A stretch of 39,825 nucleotides of DNA from a bacterium. Its GTDB lineage: Bacteria; Planctomycetota; SZUA-567. The stretch covers positions 1-39,825 of the forward strand of contig QKHZ01000261.1 of assembly GCA_003249795.1 (NCBI GenBank), in the 5' to 3' direction. Below the pieces are notes generated by a model. That model made no database searches. It was not told the DNA's origin and was given only the letters and a program-made list of their open reading frames with translations. Below, piece after piece: positions 26,324 to 33,261 of the stretch. The translations under genes were made by a program, and so were the position numbers. Every line of letters begins with the position of its first letter. Position 1 is the first letter of the stretch.

Positions 26324-28753
26324 TTATGCAGGCATGATTTTGACGGTTTTAATCTGGTATGGAGAAAGTGAAAACGATGCGGGGCAGCTGCGCCAGTTTT
26401 CTTCCAATAGATTGGATTCTGAAACGGTAATCTCGCCAAGGGACGACTTCAGCCGGACCGTTGCGTTTTTTCCTTCATTTTCATATAGCCGCAGGATGAC
26501 TCCTTCCGAGCAGTCACGCAGGCTCGAAACCATTACATTTTTCGGGAGGCATGAGAGGAACGACCGGGCGGATGGGATTTTATTTTTACCGGATTTTTCC
26601 AGCAGAATCGGTTTGCGGTTCAATACTTCGCCAAGATCACTCGCGCTTTGCAGATCGCCACTTTTGTGCGTGCGGAAGGCGAATTCATATTCATGGTCGC
26701 CGTTGTCGAACGATCCGGGCTGTGGCTTCATCCCGCCGTCTGCGGTAGACGTTCCGCTGCGGATCAGGCTGACGTAAACAGATCCACCGACAAGCTGGTG
26801 ACCCGGAGTTCCGGAGTTGGCCACCCCTAGCCCCACGCTCTTGTCGCAGTAGTCAACCCAGTGCAGTGCAGGCCAGTCGCCTTTGGCTGAGGCGTAGGAT
26901 ATCGGCGTCAGCATCTTGATTGTCGATTCAACGCGGATCGGGACTTCAAAGTACGGTTGACGGACAGTGCTACCCATCGGCGTGTCGTATGTCGCGGTTG
27001 CATTTGCCGCATCCAGCAATGTCGGGAATGCGATGAAAACCTTGGTTGCGTCTCCCTGCCAGTGCAGTTGCAGCTTCAGTGTGAAATAGTCCAGCTCTTT
27101 GTAGAACCGCCAGATCTTGCGGAAACGCAGTTCTTTGAACGCATCCCAGTAGCTGTACTTCGACCCGTCGTTTGAGGGTTTCGTTTCCGGAAGGACTTCA
27201 CCGGCAGTGACGGCTTCGTAAAAGACCGGCCCGTCTGTGATCGACTCGACACATTCGGTCTGTACCTCGTGGCCGTACCAGTGATGTGCAAATTTCTCTG
27301 TCCACATTGAGCCGGTGTCGTGCCGGAAATAGATCTCGCCAAAACCTTCTTTTGGGAAGATGTTTTTCCGGTTGCGTTTGTCGATGATTTTCGGCGTCGG
27401 TGAAGAAAAGTCGACGGCATAATCCTTTGTGTCAAACGCTGACGTTTTCAGTTTCTTTCCGCTCGGAACAGCCGCCTTTTTCGTCGCGACTGGCGTTACA
27501 CCGGCACCAGCCAGATCCTTGACCATAAAAATGCTCTTGCCTGCGCGTTGCATTGTGGCACCCTCAATCTTGATGTTTGCGTCAGAGTCAAGCTCGACCA
27601 AGCGCTTACCGGATGACTTTGACGGATTCAGGATGGTTGTTCCTTTTGGCGCAGATTTTTTCAGTGCTTTCAGTGCTGCAGACTTGGCGAATTTTAGCTT
27701 TTGCATGACTTCGACATTGGCTGCGTCATGGTGGCAGCCACAGGACGCGTCGTGGAAAGATGCCTGTTCAAGCTGGTGCCATGCTTCATCCAGATCAACT
27801 CCGTTGCGCATTCCCGCGCCCAGTAACTCAGCGGCAAAGAGCATGTTCTCGGCTTGGCGAATTGCCTGTTTGACGCCGATGCGGGTTGTGTAGCAGCCGG
27901 TGAATGTCGGGTTGAATTCGCCTTCATATGACAACAGTTTCTTCTCATTGATCCGGCTGCAGTATTCGGTGAGTGATCCGAATTCGACCTTGTAGCGTCC
28001 CTTGGTTTTGCTGATTTCTTTATTCACGGAAAAGAGGCTGTCGCAGAAAAGTCCGGCTTCGTCGTTGTACAGCGCGAATATGTCGCCAGTCCGTTTACTG
28101 TCCCTGATGTCGGTCTGGCTTTTGACCATGCACTCTGACAGCACCCGGCAGACAGGAAGGCTCTGGTTTTTGCTTCCGTGGTCGATTCCGTAGTGATTTG
28201 AAAACGTTGTGACAGCGCTCTCACCAGCCCCGCGCCAGATAAATGTACGCGCTTGAACGACTTCCTCTGGAGCGTTGGCGCAACGACCAGGGGACAGGTA
28301 TTTGTAACCGGCTTGCGCCAGAAGTTGCGGGATCTGAAAGTTCATCCCGAACGCATCGTTGAGATTGGCGATCTCGGTATACGCGCCAAAGGTGTCGCGA
28401 TAATAACGCTGACCTCGCTGGAGATTGCGGATGAAGGACTCCCCGCAGCACATATTCAGATCAGGAATGCTGTTGCCGCCGGTCAATGTCAGGTTTCCCC
28501 GCTTGTATGCTTTCAGGAAGGCTGCGCGTTTCTTCGGAAACTGCTCAAAGTAAACACGCAGGGTCTCGGCCTGTTCGACGTGGAAGTGGAACTCCGGGTA
28601 TTGTTCAAACCACTTGGCGACCTGATCAAACTGCTTGGCGCGAATTTCCGCGTAATAGCTGTATCCCCATTTCCACGTCAGGTCGGAGTGGTGGGTTGCG
28701 GTGAGGAACACTTTTCCTGTACGGGGACTCTTCTTCTTCGTTGTTTTTTTCAT
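26324..28753 (-). CDS. GH38-like alpha-mannosidase
   Basis: An 809-aa protein with the GH38 zinc/nucleophile layout: H22-x-D24 in ATHHSDLTWKWG, GNSIPDLNMCCGESFIRN, the candidate nucleophile D133 in NLNDAFGMNFQIPQLLAQAGY, and the later FHDASCGCHHDAANVEVM block. The C-terminal half is beta-sandwich with SVRQPYFEVP-like strands. Enzymes of this family cleave alpha-mannosides with retention and bind zinc. The N-terminus (MKKTTKKKSPRTGK) is short, lysine-rich and not hydrophobic, so the enzyme is probably cytoplasmic. It is the first gene of the minus-strand run GH38-esterase-GH106 and is divergent from pseudopilin C. Its ATG lacks a strong Shine-Dalgarno. Substrate is inferred from family. Confidence 0.85.
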   Translation of the reverse strand: MKKTTKKKSPRTGKVFLTATHHSDLTWKWGYSYYAEIRAKQFDQVAKWFEQYPEFHFHVEQAETLRVYFEQFPKKRAAFLKAYKRGNLTLTGGNSIPDLNMCCGESFIRNLQRGQRYYRDTFGAYTEIANLNDAFGMNFQIPQLLAQAGYKYLSPGRCANAPEEVVQARTFIWRGAGESAVTTFSNHYGIDHGSKNQSLPVCRVLSECMVKSQTDIRDSKRTGDIFALYNDEAGLFCDSLFSVNKEISKTKGRYKVEFGSLTEYCSRINEKKLLSYEGEFNPTFTGCYTTRIGVKQAIRQAENMLFAAELLGAGMRNGVDLDEAWHQLEQASFHDASCGCHHDAANVEVMQKLKFAKSAALKALKKSAPKGTTILNPSKSSGKRLVELDSDANIKIEGATMQRAGKSIFMVKDLAGAGVTPVATKKAAVPSGKKLKTSAFDTKDYAVDFSSPTPKIIDKRNRKNIFPKEGFGEIYFRHDTGSMWTEKFAHHWYGHEVQTECVESITDGPVFYEAVTAGEVLPETKPSNDGSKYSYWDAFKELRFRKIWRFYKELDYFTLKLQLHWQGDATKVFIAFPTLLDAANATATYDTPMGSTVRQPYFEVPIRVESTIKMLTPISYASAKGDWPALHWVDYCDKSVGLGVANSGTPGHQLVGGSVYVSLIRSGTSTADGGMKPQPGSFDNGDHEYEFAFRTHKSGDLQSASDLGEVLNRKPILLEKSGKNKIPSARSFLSCLPKNVMVSSLRDCSEGVILRLYENEGKNATVRLKSSLGEITVSESNLLEENWRSCPASFSLSPYQIKTVKIMPA

Positions 28754-28903
28754 GATCTTGTCGCTTTACTTTCAAGGATTCAGGGTTGCTCAAAACACGG
28801 TTCACGTTAATCGTTTTATCACTTGCGTCTAAGTCCAATCAGGCCGAATTGTTGTGTTATTTCATCGTTCTTTATTGAATCGGCTTATTGGTAAAATATG
28901 TCA

Positions 28904-28933
28904 ATAATCTACGATATAAAAGTAGCAAGTCAA
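28904..28933 (-). promoter_or_regulatory. Candidate promoter of the GH38-esterase-GH106 run
   Basis: On the minus strand TTGACT (28928-28933) and GATTAT (28904-28909) are separated by 18 nt. Transcription would begin about 150 nt before the GH38-like start codon. The match is moderate. The -35 overlaps the CAAGTCAATT repeat shared with the divergent promoter. Confidence 0.4.
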
Positions 28934-29141
28934 TTGATCTCGCTAAATATATTAAAAATAGATGATATTTAATCGTCTGCCTGTGGCTTTTGGCATTAAA
29001 TGGAGGAGTTATCTGGTCTCTACGAAAAAATCAGTTAAAAAACGCACTTTGTGTGGTGATATTGTCGGGGCGGTTAATCGTTTTGCTGGAAATAATAGAC
29101 AGGAAATGAGATGTCGGTGGCAAATAATTCATGCGAGAAAA

Positions 29142-29170
29142 TTGACAAGTCAATTAATAACATATATAAT
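29142..29170 (+). promoter_or_regulatory. Consensus sigma-70 promoter with palindrome over the -35
   Basis: Perfect TTGACA (29142-29147) and TATAAT (29165-29170) boxes are 17 nt apart, the optimal layout. The -35 is the left arm of the palindrome TTGAC-AA-GTCAA (29142-29153), which suggests an operator occluding the promoter. Predicted start near 29177 gives a leader of about 90 nt to the pseudopilin ATG. Confidence 0.8.
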
Positions 29171-29268
29171 GTTGATATAAAAGAGTATTTTGCATTGCGG
29201 CAAAAGTGCGGGAATCATCCTGCGCTCTCGAAAAAAAAGTTGGCGGTTTCGGGTTGACGGAGTATGTC

Positions 29269-30144
29269 ATGAGTATGTCTTCATTTTGCAAAAGAATCGG
29301 CATTTCTTGGCAGAAACGGTCTGCGGCTAGTGCAGTCGGCCGGTTTACGCTGGTGGAGCTGCTGGTTGTGATCGCGGTTATCGCGATCCTTGCATCTTTG
29401 ATGATGCCGGCGCTACGGAAGGCGCTCGACTCATCGCGCGATATCTCGTGCCGTAACAACCTGAGACAGATCACGCTCGCGTCACTGCAATATGCGGGCG
29501 ACCATGCGGACTGGATCATTCCCTGCCGCAGTGACTATATCACCGGCAGTGAATTTAAATACATGTGGTTTTGTCTTCTCAGTGGAAATCCTGACGGTGG
29601 CACCGGTGACTACTCCTCGCCGTACGGAATGAAGTATTCAAAAAAAGCGCAAAATACAAGTGCTGGCATATCAAAAGCGTATTCGACGTTTGTTTGTCCG
29701 TCCGAATCCCGCGGACTGGCTTGGGCAAATCCGTTTGGAGCGACTCACTATGGCATCGGCCGGGTTTCGGGAAGTTTCAACGGGAAGGTGAACGGTATCG
29801 CATCGCAGAGCTATACCGCGCCGATGCATAAATTGTCACAGGTATTTGCACCTTCAAAATGCATTCTGTTTGGTGAGCTTCAGGCAGGCGGGATTTCTGG
29901 CTCAACTGTTGGTGGACCGATGCTTTATGATACCCGTCCAGGCATGTTGAACTACCGGCATGGCGGTGGGTTGGTCGACAACACGACCGATCCGCTGATC
30001 GGTATGGCGAATCTGTCGTATGTTGACGGGCATACGGCGTCACAAAGCTACCTGCAGTTATGTAACTCGCCCCGGCCACCGGAAAAAACATACAGCGATC
30101 CGACCAAAGATGCCTTTCAGTACGGCTATAATAAGATTAAATAA
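29269..30144 (+). CDS. Pseudopilin-like protein with ordinary short leader (copy C)
   Basis: A 291-aa pseudopilin. ATG 29269 has CGGAG 6 nt upstream. A 25-residue basic leader (KRIGISWQKRSAASAVGR) precedes [20 protein letters not shown], with Glu at mature position 5. The residue before the expected cut is Arg, not the usual Gly. The rest is a DUF1559-like globular domain with SCRNNLRQITLASLQYA and the C-terminal block NLSYVDGHTASQSYL. It lacks the AbiEi domain present in the two other pseudopilins here and so serves as their internal comparison. It is driven by the consensus promoter at 29142 and is followed after about 80 nt by the serine hydrolase gene. Family knowledge places such proteins in the type II secretion/pilus system; in PVC bacteria they often lie beside glycan enzymes. 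Confidence 0.9.
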   Translation: MSMSSFCKRIGISWQKRSAASAVGRFTLVELLVVIAVIAILASLMMPALRKALDSSRDISCRNNLRQITLASLQYAGDHADWIIPCRSDYITGSEFKYMWFCLLSGNPDGGTGDYSSPYGMKYSKKAQNTSAGISKAYSTFVCPSESRGLAWANPFGATHYGIGRVSGSFNGKVNGIASQSYTAPMHKLSQVFAPSKCILFGELQAGGISGSTVGGPMLYDTRPGMLNYRHGGGLVDNTTDPLIGMANLSYVDGHTASQSYLQLCNSPRPPEKTYSDPTKDAFQYGYNKIK

Positions 30145-30221
30145 GATTCGATTCAAATCGGATTCATTCTTCGCACATCTGGTTCGGGTTGTTTCATTGG
30201 AAAAGAGATATGGGGATTGAT

Positions 30222-31433
30222 ATGCAGATGAGTACGGTTTTATGGGCGGTTTTGTCGTGCGGATTTCTGCTGGCATGTTTTTCCGGGAATGCTGCTGAGC
30301 AGAAATCGCCAGCGGGTGGGAAGGCGGCAGGGGATGATCACGTGAACAAGAATACATCTTCGTCCGTTCTGAATAATCCACTTCAGGCCGCAGTTCAGAA
30401 AATCCTGAATGACGCTGTTGCTGATGGCAGGCAAACGGCTGCGCAGTGCTGTGTCTATATTGATGGCAAGATGGTCGTTGACGCGTGGGCCGGAACATTT
30501 GCCAAGGATGACAATCTCAAGGTGGACGGACAAAGCCTGTTTCCGGTCTTTTCGACAGAGAAGCCGTTACTCGCTACGGCAGTTCACCGCGCTGTTGAGT
30601 TAGGGAAACTGCGCTATGAAATGAAAATTGCCGATGTCTGGCCGGAGTTTGCTTGTAACGGGAAAGAGTCGCTTACGCTGGAGCATGTCCTGAGTCATCG
30701 TGCAGGCGTTGCGGCCGGTGCATTGCCCGGAACAACAGATGCGCAGTTCTGTGACTGGGATTTCATGGTCAGGCAATGCGCAGAGATGACGGCGATAAAT
30801 CCAGGCCAGAAGGCAGGCTATCTTTCCCGCACGTATGCGTGGTTGCTGGGAGAGCCGTTGTCGCGGGTGATGGGTAAACCAATCAATGATGTCTTACGGG
30901 ATCTGGTGCTGATTCCGTCTGGGATTGAGCATGATTTTTATTTCAGTGTGGATGATGAGGCGCTACCCCGTTGCGTGACAGTGTATAACGGCAAACACAA
31001 GAGCGGATTTGAACAGATGAACCAGAGCATGTATCGCAAGGCATGTATTCCTTCGATGGGTGCGATGGCCAATGCGCGTTCGGTCGCAAAGTTTTACGTG
31101 CGGCTGACGGGGATGGACGGGCATCCACCGCTACTGAAGCCGCAGACACTGGCGGATGCAATCAAGCCCTGTCGCTGGGAAGGCGAACCGATCCCGGATG
31201 ATCTGGAGCAGCGTTGGCAGATTGTGTGGGGCAGGGGTTATGGCCTGTGGGGTAAGAGGGACGAGATCGGGCGCATCTTCGGGCAGGGAGGCGTTGGCGG
31301 CTCGGAAGGATATGCCGATCCTGAAAACCGGATTGCAGTCGGATATACCTGTGCAATAAACGGGGTCGAAGAAACCGACTTGCGTCCGGCGATCTACCAA
31401 GCGGTCGGAATCAAAACCCGCTATTCAAAGTAG
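30222..31433 (+). CDS. Class-C beta-lactamase-like serine hydrolase (EstB-type), exported
   Basis: A 403-aa serine hydrolase of the beta-lactamase/penicillin-binding transpeptidase fold. The S-x-x-K motif is S111-K114 (FSTEKP), the general-base Tyr is probably Y200 in GYLSRTYAWLLGE, and the third motif is FGQGGVGGSEGYADPENRIAVGY, with Gln where related proteins often have His. LTLEHVLSHRAGV is also typical. The group contains esterases and unknown enzymes; true beta-lactamase activity is not implied. The N-terminus is hydrophobic (STVLWAVLSCGFLLACFSGNA) and may be a lipoprotein signal. The start is uncertain: ATG 30222 has GGGGA 5 nt upstream, while ATG 30210 and TTG 30189 are alternatives, the last adding a basic N-region. 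It follows pseudopilin C and ends in a terminator. Confidence 0.82.
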   Translation: MQMSTVLWAVLSCGFLLACFSGNAAEQKSPAGGKAAGDDHVNKNTSSSVLNNPLQAAVQKILNDAVADGRQTAAQCCVYIDGKMVVDAWAGTFAKDDNLKVDGQSLFPVFSTEKPLLATAVHRAVELGKLRYEMKIADVWPEFACNGKESLTLEHVLSHRAGVAAGALPGTTDAQFCDWDFMVRQCAEMTAINPGQKAGYLSRTYAWLLGEPLSRVMGKPINDVLRDLVLIPSGIEHDFYFSVDDEALPRCVTVYNGKHKSGFEQMNQSMYRKACIPSMGAMANARSVAKFYVRLTGMDGHPPLLKPQTLADAIKPCRWEGEPIPDDLEQRWQIVWGRGYGLWGKRDEIGRIFGQGGVGGSEGYADPENRIAVGYTCAINGVEETDLRPAIYQAVGIKTRYSK

Positions 31434-31556
31434 TCGTCTGAAACTTGTTGACAAGAATGAGCAAGTGGTGGTGAGAGAACATTTAAACTCTCTGAGGGAA
31501 TGATGGCTTTGAATTCTCTCACAGTTGGTTTATATCCTCAAGATCGTTTTTCCTTC

Positions 31557-31583
31557 AGCCTGTCGTAATGACAGGCTTTTTTT
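31557..31583 (+). terminator. Rho-independent terminator after the serine hydrolase
   Basis: A 7-bp stem (GCCTGTC 31558-31564, GACAGGC 31570-31576), extendable by one A-T pair, with a GTAAT loop is followed by seven T residues (31577-31583). It ends the pseudopilin C/serine hydrolase transcript. Confidence 0.9.
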
Positions 31584-31725
31584 ATGGTGACAATCGACCT
31601 TGTCGAAGGATTTTTTAAGATCACGCTGGTTCGATTGTGAAATTCCATAAACTTCAGATCGTTTCTGCGTATTGGTGTGGTTGTTATTTCTAACCCTTTT
31701 TGCAGCAGTTAGTTGTCTTGTTATT

Positions 31726-31779
31726 TGTAGTTTGTGTAAATATGTTTTTGGATAAGAATAGTACGTCACATAAACTACA
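31726..31779 (+). promoter_or_regulatory. Spaced inverted repeat upstream of fusion B, possible operator
   Basis: TGTAGTTTGTGT (31726-31737) and ACATAAACTACA (31768-31779) form a 12-bp inverted repeat with one mismatch, centres 42 nt apart, about four helical turns. The right arm ends 22 nt before the GTG start. AbiEi antitoxins are known to repress their own promoter by binding inverted repeats, so autoregulation by the AbiEi half is a reasonable inference. Confidence 0.45.
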
Positions 31780-31801
31780 ATTATAGAAAAAGGATCCGAA
31801 T

Positions 31802-33139
31802 GTGACTGTTCACTCCCGACTTCAGACCATTGCCGACCGGCAGCATGGATTCTTCACCGCCAGGCAGGCGTTGGAAGCGGGGTATTCCAGTCAGCAGCAG
31901 AACTATCATCTTCATTGCGGCAACTGGATCAAACTGGGGTGGTCGGTATACAGATTTCCCGGCTTTGCGGATAATGTTGAGAGCGAATTTATCCGCTGGA
32001 GCTTGCTTGCCGCCGGGCGCAGTCAGAAGCGCGTCATCGCAATCAGCCATGAAAGCGCATTGCATTATTATGGGCTTTGCACGGAGTGCCCTCCGCAGGT
32101 TCACCTGACGGTTTCGATGATGCCGCGCGGCGCTTTTCCTGAGAACGGTTGTGTTTTGCATCATGAAACATTGACAGCTGCCGAATATTCGCAGTGCATC
32201 GGGTATAATATCACTACTACTGCAAAAACATTGCGGGACATGAAACCTGACCTTGTCCTTGGACGAAAATGGGTCGAAACGGTTGAGCTAGCCAAGGCAA
32301 AGTTCTTGATTAATGAAGAGTTGACAAGCGCTTTGTTAGCGGAAATTCCGGGTTATGCGGGAACTGGCGCTGGTGTCAGGGAGCAGAGAGGGGCAGAGAT
32401 GAAGCGTGCTGTACCAGATGAAGTAAACCGTTCTGCCGGCGCATCTCTGTTTTCGCCGTCCCGTCCGGCGATGTTTCGGGAAGGTTACAGGCGTTCAATT
32501 TTCGGCAGCCGCTCTGCGTTCACGTTGGTTGAGCTGCTTGTGGTTATCGCGATTATCGCTATCCTCGCATCCTTTCTATTGCCTGCGATGAAGAAAACGC
32601 AGGAGATGGCAAAGTCAATCTCCTGTAAAAATAACCTGAAGCAGCTCGGGGTGTGCATGGCGAATTATGAGAATATGTATCGGGTTCTTCCCCGCCCCGG
32701 TGGAACGGATCCTTATGGTGCATACTATTACTGGACCAGCAGACTCTATCAGGCGGGACTGCTGGAGGTTACGCAGTCGAATTACTGGGGAGGGTATTAT
32801 TCCAATTGCCCGCTTCTGAGATGTCCAAGCAATACTGAATCAATGACAATCTCATCCTATGGGTTCAATTTCTTTCTGGGTATGCGGATGGGGGTTGCTA
32901 TCGACAGTAATTATGTCAGTTTGCGCAGTACATTTCTTAGACCCCAAGCGATCAGCAAACCCTCCAAACGGATTCTTTTGAACGACAGTAATTCTATGTA
33001 TGGGCAAACCCCTAATCGGCAATATATTCATCAGGGAAAAATGAATGTCCTGTTTTTAGATTATCATGTCGGCGACTTTTATGAAGCAACACTGGACGAT
33101 GTTGCATTTAATAATCTAGCGATCGGCTGGCTCGACTAG
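31802..33139 (+). CDS. AbiEi-type antitoxin/winged-helix regulator fused to a pseudopilin (copy B)
   Basis: A 445-aa paralogue of fusion A. The N-terminal half aligns without large gaps: [62 protein letters not shown] and [16 protein letters not shown] linker with [14 protein letters not shown] leads to the pilin segment at F240 ([20 protein letters not shown]). The 206-residue mature part has [17 protein letters not shown] and [14 protein letters not shown], where the family H-x9-DG motif reads H-x9-DY. The GTG start has AAAGGA 7 nt upstream. The residue before the expected cut is Ala, as in copy A. The 1448-aa secreted protein follows after 122 nt, and the two genes are probably co-transcribed. 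Confidence 0.88.
   Translation: MTVHSRLQTIADRQHGFFTARQALEAGYSSQQQNYHLHCGNWIKLGWSVYRFPGFADNVESEFIRWSLLAAGRSQKRVIAISHESALHYYGLCTECPPQVHLTVSMMPRGAFPENGCVLHHETLTAAEYSQCIGYNITTTAKTLRDMKPDLVLGRKWVETVELAKAKFLINEELTSALLAEIPGYAGTGAGVREQRGAEMKRAVPDEVNRSAGASLFSPSRPAMFREGYRRSIFGSRSAFTLVELLVVIAIIAILASFLLPAMKKTQEMAKSISCKNNLKQLGVCMANYENMYRVLPRPGGTDPYGAYYYWTSRLYQAGLLEVTQSNYWGGYYSNCPLLRCPSNTESMTISSYGFNFFLGMRMGVAIDSNYVSLRSTFLRPQAISKPSKRILLNDSNSMYGQTPNRQYIHQGKMNVLFLDYHVGDFYEATLDDVAFNNLAIGWLD
32386..32401 (+). promoter_or_regulatory. Internal ribosome site and in-frame ATG within fusion B
   Basis: GAGAGGGG (32386-32393) lies 5 nt before an in-frame ATG at 32399 (codon 200). Initiation would give a 246-aa pseudopilin with a 40-residue leader. 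It is weaker than the site in copy A but has the same spacing and nearly the same codon position. Both copies also share the 9-mer GGTGTCAGG just upstream or within the site. Confidence 0.45.
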
Positions 33140-33180
33140 AATGCCCTCAGACAATGATTTTAGCCCTCGCCTGAACCGGA

Positions 33181-33207
33181 AGCGCACCGGTGACAGCGGG
33201 GTGTGCT
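33181..33207 (+). other. Hairpin between fusion B and its downstream enzyme
   Basis: An 8-bp stem with one wobble pair (33181-33188 with 33200-33207) and an 11-nt loop lies in the 122-nt gap. A weak GATTTT follows. It may partly attenuate read-through into the large gene. Confidence 0.3.
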
Positions 33208-33261
33208 ATGGCTTGATTTTGGAAAACGACAAGAGAGATTGAATAGAGGAAAGGAAGACCG

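Larger units (their letters stand above)
28754..29268. other. Divergent AT-rich regulatory region, GH38 operon and pseudopilin C
   Basis: This 515-nt gap is far more AT-rich than the flanking genes. It carries a consensus plus-strand promoter, a candidate minus-strand promoter and a 10-nt direct repeat CAAGTCAATT (28926-28935 and 29146-29155) overlapping both -35 regions. A 72-codon open frame at 28962-29180 lacks a ribosome site and covers the promoter, so I do not call it. Confidence 0.6.
31434..31801. other. Intergenic region upstream of fusion B
   Basis: This 368-nt region holds the terminator of the serine hydrolase gene, a 9-bp perfect inverted repeat (31471-31479 and 31514-31522), an 8-bp perfect inverted repeat (31590-31597 and 31631-31638) and a 12-bp inverted repeat close to fusion B (listed separately). 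No additional gene is supported. A clear consensus promoter for fusion B was not found. Confidence 0.5.

Noticed and set aside
29000-29010. GGAGGAG-like sequence in the divergent region as a ribosome site
   Set aside because: No start codon lies at a workable distance and no coding frame follows.
28962-29180. A 72-codon open frame in the divergent region
   Set aside because: There is no ribosome site before its start, the composition is that of AT-rich intergenic DNA, and it covers the consensus promoter of pseudopilin C.
15700-33139. A complete type IV toxin-antitoxin (AbiE) system
   Set aside because: Only AbiEi-like halves are present. No neighbouring gene shows an AbiEii nucleotidyltransferase motif; the adjacent genes are glycan enzymes.
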